Below are positions 53,863 to 63,184 of a stretch of 64,000 bases of DNA, in pieces. Positions within the stretch are counted from its first letter, which is position 1. The number at the start of each line of letters is the position of its first letter. This DNA comes from Ignavibacteriales bacterium (GTDB taxonomy: Bacteria; Bacteroidota; Ignavibacteria; Ignavibacteriales; Melioribacteraceae). The translations under genes were made by a program, and so were the position numbers. The DNA lies in NCBI GenBank assembly GCA_021740915.1, contig JAIOYW010000004.1, positions 186,001-250,000 of the forward strand, written 5' to 3'. The notes below the pieces were generated by a model. That model ran no database searches, had not been told where the DNA came from, and was given only the letters and a program-made list of their open reading frames with translations.

Positions 53863-56409
53863 TCAGATAGGATATTTAAAGTGAACTGCGGTATTGATAA
53901 TATAACTTAAAACTGCCCTATCTATTTGCAGATATATAAAAAGTCCTCCGAAAAAAAGAATAAAAAAGCCCAAACCGAAAGAGTAAACCCTGACAGCCGG
54001 AATATCAAAAATTACATATACACCCTTAAGAAGCCGCTGAATTATCCACAAACCAAAGATTATCAGCCCTGCAAAAAAATATAAATTGAACGCTTCGAGA
54101 GAAAGAATTTTGAAGAGTACCAGCTCAAGTGGCAGAATTAATGCGAGAGGCAGAAATGACCAGATGACAACGTAGTAGATTGAAGAAAAGAACACCTTGG
54201 TTTTATTAAACATCGAAGCAGACTTTATCAGAAGACTGCACAAAATGAATAGTATAATGCAGACAATGAAGAAAATAAGACCTGCCTGGTAAGGTTCCCA
54301 GGCTAAATAGCCAGCGAAATTAATCAATTTAGCAGAGCCAAAAGCAATAATCAACTTTTCAAGAAAAAGATTGTCCTTGAAATAATAAGTTACGTTAGTT
54401 GTAAGGAGTGCGAATGAACCCGCAAGAAGCACTGATAAAAGGTGAGTCTGCAAACCTGAGAGTATCCTGAGATCGCGGATATCAGAGAAAAAATTATATG
54501 GACGTATCAAAGCCCTTGTCACATCTTCCCTGAATTTACGCTTCGAATTGACCGTTATTCCAAGTAAAAATGTGAGAATTAACCCTGTAATGATGAAAAA
54601 AAGCGGAGTATCGGAACTTCTTGTACCGATAGGTATCGTTACTTTTTTTGTTTCGTTAAGTTTTGCGGAAATCACCTGGTATGAAATTGTATTCGGGTTC
54701 TTGTCCTTCCTTACAATACCGATCGGATAAGTATTATTCTTATCATAACCGGCAAACATTGATGTATAATCGCCTGTATAATCAGCAAAAGAATTAAGAA
54801 CGAATCCGCCCAGTTGATTGGATATTGCTGCTGAAATTAAATTTTCGAAATATTTCGCCTGAGCTTCATAGGAAAATTCATTCAGATATCCATTAGTTCC
54901 CCTATTATAAACGGGGTAAGTTGCTTCCGAAATAAATATTCTTCCTTTGGGAATTGAAGTATTGAGCATCGATTGTTCCAATGGATTCGCAAACAACTGT
55001 ATTCCATAAAGATCAATCCCCTCCACAATCTGGGATGGACATCCGGGATAGGAAGAATAAGTTATCCTGCTCATCGAATTTTGAAGTGACTTAGAAACCA
55101 TGCCGCTAAACTCAAGATCTTTCAAACTTTCATGATTAAAACCGCTGCCGCATCCAACAGCTGCAACAATCTGAAAGTCAAAGTAAGCTTCTGTAAATCT
55201 TGCAATAAAAGTATTAACCCGCTCCAAAAAATTCTCCCCGCTGTAGATATCTTCAGGAATGTTGTCAAAGGGAATTTCAATAAAAGCGAGCAAACCAATC
55301 TCTGCACATTGTCTTAATAGATGCGGTGAGGGAAGGGCTTTAGCAAACCGGACCGTGTTCATCCCCAAATCTTTGATAAGGCGGAGGTCGGAGATTACTT
55401 TAGAATAATCTGTCTCAAGTGGCGAACTTATATAGGTTACACCCCGAATGGCAAAAGGCTCAGAATTCAGTGCTAATTTTTCATCAATAATTCTCAAATC
55501 AATGAAAGAGAGTTGAGTGCGGGTTCTATCTATTACAATTCCATTCTCAATGATCTTATAATTGCAGAAATAATTTTGAGGATTTGAAGGACTCCATGGG
55601 ATCACTCCCCGGATTTTGTCCTTGAATTTAACAGTTTTTCTTTCACCAATTTTTAATTCAATATTCTGTCCAGGAGATTCATAAATTTTATTTCCGTCGG
55701 CAGTCTCAATGCTGAATGAAAGGATCACTGATTTTGTTGGATCAGCCGACTTACCGGAAAATAAATTTTCTATTACGGAATTTAGTTCAAAATCAAATTC
55801 ACCGGATGCAACGGCAGAAATCTTGTTTTTTTGTTCCGAAATAGCAATAGCAGGCAGTTTTACGGCAAAAATCTCACCCCTTATACCTGCAACATTTTTC
55901 GGAAATAAATGTCTTTGCAGAAGAGGGATCGTAGTTCTTGCATCAAGTTCATGATTGAGAAGAATTGAAATTTTATCGGTTCCATCATACTTGAGGTCTT
56001 CAGAAGGAATTGTTAAATGGAAAGGTGCTTCTCCGCCTGAATGTTTATACAATGAAGCATCATTGATGAAAATCTCGGCAGAATAATTGAGTCCATTAAA
56101 ATATATCTGGTAAGCGCCCGGTTCTTTGCCATTATTTATAAAATCAAGTTTCCGCTCAAAAAAAAGTTCTTCTCCGCCATCAACAAGAACAGGAATACTT
56201 ATACCAGTGACAACATCCTCCGCACCAGGAACAGAGAGTTCCCAATCATCAGTCAAAGGGAATATTGATCGGGTTAAGTAATTTCCAAATAAAACGGAAT
56301 CCTGGAAGATCCGATTTTCGGCGGGAAACTCGTGTATTTTTAATTGAGCAAATTCAGCCGTTGAAAGAATAGAAAGAAAAAGGATAATATTTAGCAGTGA
56401 TCTCTTCAT
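53863..56409 (-). CDS. GH2-like protein fused to a polytopic membrane domain
   Basis: 848 aa. Signal peptide to about 21, a jelly-roll at 40-190 (YQIYFNGLNYSAEIFINDA), an Ig-like domain to 310 and a GH2 barrel from about 315 (LNSEPFAIRGVTYISSP, DLGMNTVRF). The nucleophile-like Glu495 in GRIFISEATYP is kept, but the acid/base position, usually G-N-E, reads GCGSG at 419-423, so hydrolysis is doubtful. After about 600 come six to seven membrane helices (602-621 and others up to 827) that resemble Yip1-like membrane regions. The extracytoplasmic domain is thus tied to the inner membrane. It precedes smc by 12 bases. Substrate and role unknown. Confidence 0.78.
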   Translation of the reverse strand: MKRSLLNIILFLSILSTAEFAQLKIHEFPAENRIFQDSVLFGNYLTRSIFPLTDDWELSVPGAEDVVTGISIPVLVDGGEELFFERKLDFINNGKEPGAYQIYFNGLNYSAEIFINDASLYKHSGGEAPFHLTIPSEDLKYDGTDKISILLNHELDARTTIPLLQRHLFPKNVAGIRGEIFAVKLPAIAISEQKNKISAVASGEFDFELNSVIENLFSGKSADPTKSVILSFSIETADGNKIYESPGQNIELKIGERKTVKFKDKIRGVIPWSPSNPQNYFCNYKIIENGIVIDRTRTQLSFIDLRIIDEKLALNSEPFAIRGVTYISSPLETDYSKVISDLRLIKDLGMNTVRFAKALPSPHLLRQCAEIGLLAFIEIPFDNIPEDIYSGENFLERVNTFIARFTEAYFDFQIVAAVGCGSGFNHESLKDLEFSGMVSKSLQNSMSRITYSSYPGCPSQIVEGIDLYGIQLFANPLEQSMLNTSIPKGRIFISEATYPVYNRGTNGYLNEFSYEAQAKYFENLISAAISNQLGGFVLNSFADYTGDYTSMFAGYDKNNTYPIGIVRKDKNPNTISYQVISAKLNETKKVTIPIGTRSSDTPLFFIITGLILTFLLGITVNSKRKFREDVTRALIRPYNFFSDIRDLRILSGLQTHLLSVLLAGSFALLTTNVTYYFKDNLFLEKLIIAFGSAKLINFAGYLAWEPYQAGLIFFIVCIILFILCSLLIKSASMFNKTKVFFSSIYYVVIWSFLPLALILPLELVLFKILSLEAFNLYFFAGLIIFGLWIIQRLLKGVYVIFDIPAVRVYSFGLGFFILFFGGLFIYLQIDRAVLSYIINTAVHFKYPI

Positions 56410-56522
56410 ACGAAAATAAAAGAATAAAGATTTAAAATATAACTAAAAACGAAGGGGATATCAATTTAGAGAAGAATCAAGCATATTCGTAGAAAATCCG
56501 GGATAGTATGTTAACTTGTTTA

Positions 56523-56542
56523 ACTGATTGCACTTAATCAGT
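56523..56542. terminator. Weak hairpin after rlpA
   Basis: ACTGATT (56523-56529) and AATCAGT (56536-56542) with a 6-base loop, lying 23 bases beyond the rlpA stop. The following TTAAACAAG has no proper T tract, so it may be only a weak terminator or an mRNA 3' structure. Confidence 0.3.
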
Positions 56543-56564
56543 CATTAATCTGCTGGTGATGAAG

Positions 56565-57005
56565 TTATTCTATTGAAAGAATTTCGATTGTAACTTCTGT
56601 CAAACCATCAGTGACCATTCCCAAAGCCTTTGCAGCACCTAATGAAAGATCGAGCAGTCTTGAAGGGTGTCGCGGCATTCTGTCGTTAACTCTGACTACT
56701 GTCTGAAGCCCATTTTTCCGGTTTGTAATTTTGAGCATTAAATTGAATGGAAGGTCTGGTGATGCCGCAGTCAGCCCGTTCATATCGAATATCTCACCAT
56801 TAGCTGTTTTTCTCCCATGAAATTCGTGCGCGTAATAAGAAGCCGTACCTGTCAGAATTTCACCGGGCAAATATCTTACTGCGCTTATTTCAGAATTATT
56901 TATTTCGCTCTCACTATTCGATGTGAACCTTGCTGCCGGGCTGCAGGCTGTTAACACAAGCAGTCCTGCAATCATAAATTTTTCAATTACTTTGCGTTTT
57001 ATCAA
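56565..57005 (-). CDS. rlpA: RlpA-type septal ring lipoprotein
   Basis: 146 aa. Lipoprotein signal ending in VLTACSPAARF. The double-psi beta-barrel has GTASYYAHEFHGRKTANGEIFD, DLPFNLMLKITN and VVRVNDRMPRHPSRLLDLS, which includes the catalytic Asp of RlpA lytic transglycosylases that cleave peptide-free glycan at the septum. No SPOR domain follows, so it is the short form. The only good start before the signal peptide is a TTG at 57005; ATG 56975 would lose the positive n-region. The upstream phosphoesterase ends 12 bases before, so they are co-transcribed. Confidence 0.87.
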   Translation of the reverse strand: MIKRKVIEKFMIAGLLVLTACSPAARFTSNSESEINNSEISAVRYLPGEILTGTASYYAHEFHGRKTANGEIFDMNGLTAASPDLPFNLMLKITNRKNGLQTVVRVNDRMPRHPSRLLDLSLGAAKALGMVTDGLTEVTIEILSIE

Positions 57006-57017
57006 ATCAATCAGTTT

Positions 57018-58157
57018 TTATTTACGAAAATACAGATTAATAAGAACAATTTCAGAAGGGCTACCGGTCCTGACCGGCGGTCCCCAGCCACCAACTCCGG
57101 ACGAAACGTAATAGTGAGTATTTCCCTTTCTTAGATAACCCCAGGACAATTCATATATCATTTCAGTAATAAAATTTGTCGGCCATAATTGTCCATGATG
57201 GGTATGGCCTGAGAGTTGAAGATCAATTCCATTAACGCGGGCACTATCAAGGAAGAAAGGCTGATGGTCGAGTAAAATAATCGGTTTTGATTTGTCAACT
57301 CCGATCAACAACTGATGTAAATCTTTCCTTCGGATTTCGGAAAACCGCGAAGATGTAAGATCCTCTCTACCCACAATATACAGGCCTGGCTCAGTCAGAG
57401 TATAACTGTCACGCAGCAGTTTCACTCCATGTTTTTCGATATAGGAAGATGTCTGTTCAACTCCGCCAATAAATTCATGATTGCCAGTAACACCATAAAT
57501 GCCAAAAGTTGATTTTAATTCCTTTAATGGTTCACCTGCTTTATTCCAGATGATAGAGCCAGTTTTCTGGTCAACGATATCTCCGGGTATTAAAATCAAA
57601 TCAGGGGCTGTTGAATTGATTGCATTTACAATTCTTTTAACCCTCTGATTACCGATAACAGCACTCATGTGTATATCGGATACAACTGCAATTTTAATTT
57701 TTTCTGTACCCGGAATTTCCTTTTCAATATTGATGTCGATTTCTTTAAAGGAGGGACTGATTGCATTCAAATGCCCACCAACAATTACGGTAGAAGAAAT
57801 AAAAACAACTAACAGAAAAAGCAGAAAGCGGTGATGCGGATGACTGCGAAAAGATTTTATATAGTGGTTATTTTTGAGTACCCACCTCAGTAAATCAATT
57901 ATTGCAAGATGTAAAATGATATAGAGCATAAACGCCAGCCAAAATGATCCTATCCAGATAAATGGCAGAGAAAAGCCATAGAACTCAAATCCTTCGAGTG
58001 TTCTGCCAATAGGATAACTTAATATCACGAAAAGCATGAAGTACATAAAATACTTCCTCAGTGAAGGAAAATCACTAAGCGATTGTGAGGCTCTGCGAAA
58101 AATGTAATAGTTTACAGAGGTATAAACAATTAAAACTAAAGCAAAAAATATCAACAC
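57018..58157 (-). CDS. Membrane metallophosphoesterase (YkuE/YaeI-like)
   Basis: 379 aa. Four hydrophobic segments occupy residues 1-125. The calcineurin-like domain follows with metal ligands in VVSDIHMS, IPGDIVD, GVTGNHEF, LLDHQPF and LSGHTHHGQLWP, the full set of five motifs. The best studied relatives remove phosphate from UDP-linked or lipid-linked substrates or act on undefined membrane lipids; E. coli YaeI and B. subtilis YkuE are examples. The start is a GTG at 58157. It heads a two-gene unit with rlpA. Confidence 0.88.
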   Translation of the reverse strand: MLIFFALVLIVYTSVNYYIFRRASQSLSDFPSLRKYFMYFMLFVILSYPIGRTLEGFEFYGFSLPFIWIGSFWLAFMLYIILHLAIIDLLRWVLKNNHYIKSFRSHPHHRFLLFLLVVFISSTVIVGGHLNAISPSFKEIDINIEKEIPGTEKIKIAVVSDIHMSAVIGNQRVKRIVNAINSTAPDLILIPGDIVDQKTGSIIWNKAGEPLKELKSTFGIYGVTGNHEFIGGVEQTSSYIEKHGVKLLRDSYTLTEPGLYIVGREDLTSSRFSEIRRKDLHQLLIGVDKSKPIILLDHQPFFLDSARVNGIDLQLSGHTHHGQLWPTNFITEMIYELSWGYLRKGNTHYYVSSGVGGWGPPVRTGSPSEIVLINLYFRK

Positions 58158-58304
58158 TTAATTGGCCTGTCTCTTTAATTGAAATTAGAACATCTATTCA
58201 ATCTGCAAAGTTCAGAATTCATGCTGATAAATTTCTTGATTTATTAGCTGAGAATAAATTGAGCAGCCCGCTTCAGATTTGAAATTCAAAAATTCGGATT
58301 AGTT

Positions 58305-59768
58305 CTATTGCCTTTTGGATGCTGCAAGTTTGTAAAGATCTAAATATTTTTCTGCAGAACGTTTCCACGAAAATTCTTTTCTCATTCCGTTTAATTGTAT
58401 TTTTTTCCACACAGGCTTATTATTATAATCTTGAATTGACCTTTTTACTGAATGAAGAAGTGCATAACCTGAATAACTCTCGAATGAAAAGCCTGTTCCG
58501 GTATCTTTCCCAAAACTATTCAGTTCGTTCCAGTCCTGAACAGTGTCCGCCAGACCACCCGTTTTTCTGACAACCGGCACAGTTCCATAACGCAGTGAAT
58601 AGATCTGATTAAGTCCACAAGGCTCATAGTGAGAAGGCATAAGAAAGATATCAGCGCCAGCCTCAATAAGATGTGCCAATTCATTATTATACCCCTGATA
58701 GAAATAAAATTTTCTCGGATAATTTTTAGCAACCCGCTGGAAAAGTTCTTCATATTTTGACTCTCCTGCACCAAGAACAACCCACTGTGCATTAAGAGAC
58801 AACAGGTCCCAGATAACCTGTTCAAGCAGGTCAATGCCTTTCTGACTCGCAAGCCGTGTCACTATGCCGATTAATGGAATCGATTCGAGAAATGGGAGTT
58901 TGATCTGGTTAAGTAAATATTCTTTGTTTTTACCTTTTCCAGTCAGGCTATCAATATTATAATGGAAAGGTAAATGCTTGTCGGTATCCGGATCCCAGAC
59001 GTCGTAATCCACTCCATTAAGAATCCCGACAAAACTATCACGGCGAATCTTCAGGTATTCCTGCATGCCAGCCCCGTATTCCTCCGTCATCAATTCGGCA
59101 GCGTAAGTTGGGCTGACAGTATTGATCATTTCAGAGTAGAAAATCGCCGCTTTCATAAAGTTGACCGCTCCATTATGCTGAATCATTCCGTTATCAAATA
59201 ATTCCTGGTTTAATTCACCACGCCAGAGGGTTTCCTTCGAAAATGCACCCTGATAGGCAATGTTGTGAATAGTATAAAGAAATGCTGTTTTGTCAAACAT
59301 TCTATCCCAACTGTAATTATCTTTCACATATAATGGGATAAGACCGGTTTGCCAGTCATTGCAGTGTATTACATCCGGAACAAACTTCAGTCTCTGCAAG
59401 GATTCGATAACTGCCTTCGAAAAGAGCATAAATCTCTCATCCTCATCAAAATCGTTCGTATAAATCTGATGGCGATGAAAATAAGTGGGATGATCAATAA
59501 AAATAATTTCCACGGAAGAACCAGGAAGGAACCCTCTGAAAAGTTTAACTTCCCTGTCATATCCGGCTATTCTTACAGGGAATGAGCCGATAAACCCATC
59601 ATAATGAAGGTTATACTTTCTTTCATCAATGGAATAATATTTGGGCATAAAAACTTTAACATCAACACCAAGTTTGGCTAATTCTACAGGGAGCGAACCG
59701 GCAACATCTGCCAATCCGCCTGTTTTAGCAAAAGGAACTACTTCACTGCTGACGAAAGCTATTTTCAT
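58305..59768 (-). CDS. glgA: Glycogen synthase (GT5)
   Basis: 487 aa. N-terminal KTGGLADVAGSLP (Lys15) binds ADP-glucose, DVIHCNDWQTGLIPLY and LYTIHNIAYQGAF are typical of the first domain, and the second has GIVTRLASQKGIDLL, MPSHYEPCGLNQIYSLRYG and PVVRKTGGLADTVQD. It extends alpha-1,4-glucan chains from ADP-glucose. No glgB or glgC is nearby. It follows the secreted esterase by 12 bases, so the two may share a transcript, although their jobs differ. Confidence 0.96.
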   Translation of the reverse strand: MKIAFVSSEVVPFAKTGGLADVAGSLPVELAKLGVDVKVFMPKYYSIDERKYNLHYDGFIGSFPVRIAGYDREVKLFRGFLPGSSVEIIFIDHPTYFHRHQIYTNDFDEDERFMLFSKAVIESLQRLKFVPDVIHCNDWQTGLIPLYVKDNYSWDRMFDKTAFLYTIHNIAYQGAFSKETLWRGELNQELFDNGMIQHNGAVNFMKAAIFYSEMINTVSPTYAAELMTEEYGAGMQEYLKIRRDSFVGILNGVDYDVWDPDTDKHLPFHYNIDSLTGKGKNKEYLLNQIKLPFLESIPLIGIVTRLASQKGIDLLEQVIWDLLSLNAQWVVLGAGESKYEELFQRVAKNYPRKFYFYQGYNNELAHLIEAGADIFLMPSHYEPCGLNQIYSLRYGTVPVVRKTGGLADTVQDWNELNSFGKDTGTGFSFESYSGYALLHSVKRSIQDYNNKPVWKKIQLNGMRKEFSWKRSAEKYLDLYKLAASKRQ

Positions 59769-59780
59769 TATAAGTCCGTA

Positions 59781-61232
59781 TTATTTAAGTAAAAGTAATT
59801 TTGAAGTTCTTATCTGATCGCCATAATTAATTATTGCAAAATAAACCCCTGATGGCTGTTGTGCGGCATTCCAGAAATACGTTGAACTGATTTCATAATT
59901 AATATATATCTCATCTACCAGTTCACCGTTGACATTGAAAATCCTTAGAATATTTGTTTTATCTGATCCAGCATTGATTTTTAATTGTACACTGTTGTTG
60001 AAAGGGTTTGGATATGCAACTATAGAAAGATCAGCCGGGATTTGAGATTCATCTTCAATTTTAACTGAAACCGGATCGGATGGAAAAAAATACTCTAACA
60101 TAACGTCAGTATTTGCCCGCCATAAACCCCAGCTATGCCCCTCAGGTTTTTCAATCCATTTAAATGAGTAACCTTTTTCTGTCATAATGTCCCTGAACTG
60201 GCGCATGTTCTCAAATAGTGATTCGTACGTTCCCCAGACTGAATAAAAATCAATATCATAGAACGAAGAATCGTTCACAAAATAATTGTAAACCTCATAA
60301 GAATTTGGCCAGAATGCAGCAGAGTGCAGACCTACTTTACCAAACAGGGCTGAATACCTATAGGCAATTAAAGCACTGATATTACCTCCGAAAGAATCTC
60401 CTATCAGCAGCCTTTGAGACCTTTCTTGGATTGTGCTATAAACCGAGTCGATAAAGGGAACTAATTCGAGTGAAAAAAAATCCGCAAATAAATTTCTTTC
60501 GCCGTAAGCATATTCGTTATTTCTATTCGTCGGGATCACAAAAACGGAAATAACAGGCTTTATCCTCCCAATATCCAGCAGATTATCAGCAATATTCCTT
60601 GCGTATGCAAGATTCATATAATCTGATCCATCCTGATAATAAACCACAGGGTATTCAATAAATTCTGAGTAACCTGGAGGCAGATAAATAAAAACCTGGT
60701 AATTTCTGTTAAGCGTATTAGAATGAAATACCTTTGCCTGAATAGTACCGTGCTGTATAGATGTATTATAATTGATTTCCCAGGGTTGTTCATAATCAGG
60801 CATGGCTAATTCAGAATTTGGCCCGAATCCTCCACTGCAGGTTTTTGGATTCAATGGGTCCAGAATCCAGTTGCCTGAATTTATTATAAATTTGTAATCA
60901 AGCCTTGCATCATTCTCATATTCCTGCTGAAGGTAAAAGAGAGTAGTACCGGGAAAATTTGAAAGTTCAGTCATACCGTTCCAGCCATTCATATCTCCAG
61001 CAAGATTTACACTATTAACATTGCCATGATAAATAAATGTAGCTTTTCCACTTTCTCTGAAAGGAATTCCCTCAGGATATATGGCATTAATAAAACTATC
61101 GATTGCTGCTTCTTTCTCTAAGGATGAGTTAAGATTCGAGAGATAAGTGAGAAAATCCCCAACACGATCCTGAGCAATTTTCGGTTGATTGCTTAATAAA
61201 ATTATCAGAATGGATAATATAATTTTTTTCAA
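59781..61232 (-). CDS. Secreted esterase (enterochelin-esterase-like) with CBM-like N domain and sorting domain
   Basis: 483 aa from a TTG at 61232. Signal peptide at 1-20. An E-set/CBM48-like domain at about 50-160 (GNVNSVNLAGDMNGWNGMTE, WILDPLNPKT) is followed by an alpha/beta hydrolase of the esterase D/Fes type: nucleophile in LLIGDSFGGNISALIAY and His in PEGHSWGLW. The C-terminal 85 residues form a sorting domain in which the usual NPFNP core is varied as AYPNPFNNSVQLKI, ending TSKLLLLK. It probably removes acyl groups from carbohydrates or siderophores outside the cell. The CBM-like domain favours a carbohydrate. Confidence 0.88.
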   Translation of the reverse strand: MKKIILSILIILLSNQPKIAQDRVGDFLTYLSNLNSSLEKEAAIDSFINAIYPEGIPFRESGKATFIYHGNVNSVNLAGDMNGWNGMTELSNFPGTTLFYLQQEYENDARLDYKFIINSGNWILDPLNPKTCSGGFGPNSELAMPDYEQPWEINYNTSIQHGTIQAKVFHSNTLNRNYQVFIYLPPGYSEFIEYPVVYYQDGSDYMNLAYARNIADNLLDIGRIKPVISVFVIPTNRNNEYAYGERNLFADFFSLELVPFIDSVYSTIQERSQRLLIGDSFGGNISALIAYRYSALFGKVGLHSAAFWPNSYEVYNYFVNDSSFYDIDFYSVWGTYESLFENMRQFRDIMTEKGYSFKWIEKPEGHSWGLWRANTDVMLEYFFPSDPVSVKIEDESQIPADLSIVAYPNPFNNSVQLKINAGSDKTNILRIFNVNGELVDEIYINYEISSTYFWNAAQQPSGVYFAIINYGDQIRTSKLLLLK

Positions 61233-61474
61233 TTTCTGGTCCTGAAAAGAATCGAATAAGTAAAAATAATAAATTTAATCATTGGAGCAGGACAATACGT
61301 AAAAACCATGACTAAATGGGATATGATGTCGTATTAAACCGACAAAATATTTTCTAATTGTTTGTAAATAACGACATTCAGAAAACAGATCTTAAAAATA
61401 AATGTAAGAACTGTTTAATTAACCCATCTGGCATAATATTTGGGTTACCCTAAGAAAACACTTTCAGGGCTATA

Positions 61475-62710
61475 ATGATTAAAAGAATCGCAATAATATC
61501 TATGCTATTTTCGGTTTCAATATTTTCACAATGGACAAAGGTAAATAACGGTATCTCAACTGTTACGAGCGGAACCGTAGGAATTGTGGAACATAAAGGA
61601 TATCTTGTAACTGCATCCAATGGTCAGACTAAAATTTTCAGATCAGCTGACAATGGTGATTCATGGTCGGCAATTGATCTTCCCTCCGCAGTCACTGTCC
61701 CCGAAATTCTCTTTTCATCGGAAGAAAGGTTATTCCTGGGTTATAACAGGGCTGGGGGAACAGTAATTTATTCTTCTGATTTTGGAGCATCATGGAATGA
61801 TGGAATAAACTGCCCGCAGACTGACAGAGTAACCGCGTTCATTAAATACCAAGGCGATATCTATGTCGGCACGGCATTCGGTGTTGTAAGTAAATCCACT
61901 GATGACGGAAGTAACTGGGTTCAGGTTGCAACTTTGGCAAATATAAGAGCATTTCATGAGCATAATGGGAAACTCTATGCAGCCACAGTTAACGGTGGAA
62001 TTCATCGGTCAACCGATAATGGAAATACTTGGGAAAACATTACAACTACTGTTTCATTCCCTTTTATCAAAGGCATTTGGACTATCGGCAATAATCTTTA
62101 TTTTACAAAATCAACTCTGCCGGCATTTTGGTATTCACCCGATGACGGAGACACCTGGCAGCAATGGAACGATGCTTCATTTGACCATGGCTACAACATT
62201 TACCGGGGGATTAGTTATGGCGGAACAGTTTTTCTGACAACGGCATTGAGCGTGATGTATTCACAGAATCAGGGGGGAAGCTGGACTAACATTTACCAGG
62301 GATTACCTGCGGGCGGCTCGTCAATCACAGGGTTTCTTGCTTCTGATAATTACCTGTTCGTCTCTTACAGCGCATCCTTACCAGGTGAAGGAATATACCG
62401 CTATGATATCTCCACATTAACTTCAGTCGAATCAAACAAAATTTCAGATTCGTATTATCTCTCCCAGAATTACCCAAATCCATTTAATCCGTCAACAAAA
62501 ATTACATTCTCATTACCTGAATCCATGTTCACTACTCTCAGGATCTTTGATTCAATAGGAAATGAAATTGCAATGCCGGTGAAAGGATATCTCTCCGTCG
62601 GAACATACAGTATTAATTTTGAGGGCTCTGCGCTTCCTTCCGGAATATATTTTTACCGGATTGAATCCGGAAACTTTATTCAGACCCGTAAAATGTTGTT
62701 ATTAAAATAG
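61475..62710 (+). CDS. Secreted BNR/Asp-box repeat protein with T9SS sorting domain
   Basis: 411 aa. Short signal peptide (SMLFSVSIFSQW). Repeats contain the Asp-box S-x-D-x-G-x-x-W at least four times: SADNGDSW, STDDGSNW, STDNGNTW and SPDDGDTW, plus two weaker copies, enough for a beta-propeller. No sialidase catalytic residues such as the Arg triad can be recognised, so it is a propeller of unknown ligand. The last 85 residues are a type IX sorting domain (LSQNYPNPFNPSTKITFSL, then QTRKMLLLK). A strong terminator follows. Confidence 0.88.
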   Translation: MIKRIAIISMLFSVSIFSQWTKVNNGISTVTSGTVGIVEHKGYLVTASNGQTKIFRSADNGDSWSAIDLPSAVTVPEILFSSEERLFLGYNRAGGTVIYSSDFGASWNDGINCPQTDRVTAFIKYQGDIYVGTAFGVVSKSTDDGSNWVQVATLANIRAFHEHNGKLYAATVNGGIHRSTDNGNTWENITTTVSFPFIKGIWTIGNNLYFTKSTLPAFWYSPDDGDTWQQWNDASFDHGYNIYRGISYGGTVFLTTALSVMYSQNQGGSWTNIYQGLPAGGSSITGFLASDNYLFVSYSASLPGEGIYRYDISTLTSVESNKISDSYYLSQNYPNPFNPSTKITFSLPESMFTTLRIFDSIGNEIAMPVKGYLSVGTYSINFEGSALPSGIYFYRIESGNFIQTRKMLLLK

Positions 62711-62742
62711 TTTACTTGTTGGTCAGGTAAATTACCTCTGCG

Positions 62743-62768
62743 CCGGGCTGTAAAGCCCGGTTTTTTTT
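62743..62768 (+). terminator. Intrinsic terminator
   Basis: CCGGGCT (62743-62749) and AGCCCGG (62754-62760) with a GTAA loop, followed by eight T's. It ends the BNR-repeat gene. Confidence 0.93.
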
Positions 62769-62850
62769 ATTTTTCCCCGCTGTTTTTTTCATTTTCATTT
62801 TGTACTCTCAAATCCTTGCATTATTTTATTGTTGGAGATGATTTTACATT

Positions 62851-63066
62851 ATGATCGAAAAGAAAATGAATTCATTCGTTTCCCGTTACAAGCGTTCTGA
62901 TGATAGGTATCTTGCGGGAGTTTGCGGCGGTATAGCAGAGTATCATAAAATCTCACCATGGGTTGTCAGGATTCTCTGGACAGTTCTTACTCTACTCTCA
63001 ATAATGATACCGGGATTGATAATTTATATGTTTTTTTGGAGTGGAATGCAGCCTCCAAATGAATAA
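62851..63066 (+). CDS. PspC-domain membrane protein
   Basis: 71 aa. Residues 12-65 match the PspC domain: RSDDRYLAGVCGGIAEYHKI, then SPWVVRILWTVLTLLS and the membrane helix IPGLIIYMFFWSGM. In the phage-shock system PspC senses inner membrane stress and passes the signal on. No pspA/B/F genes are in view. GGAG lies 13 bases before ATG 62851, rather far, so a start five codons on (ATG 62866) is possible. It is the first gene of a small envelope-stress set with the LiaF-like gene. Confidence 0.9.
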   Translation: MIEKKMNSFVSRYKRSDDRYLAGVCGGIAEYHKISPWVVRILWTVLTLLSIMIPGLIIYMFFWSGMQPPNE

Positions 63067-63184
63067 CTCTTTTTCATTTTGTCCGCCATTCACCGAATTT
63101 TTTCCGCAACTCGCCGATTAGCCATTCTATCCATTTATTTTTCAAGTTAATTTTGGATCAGTCAAACAAAAAAATGGAGGAAAT

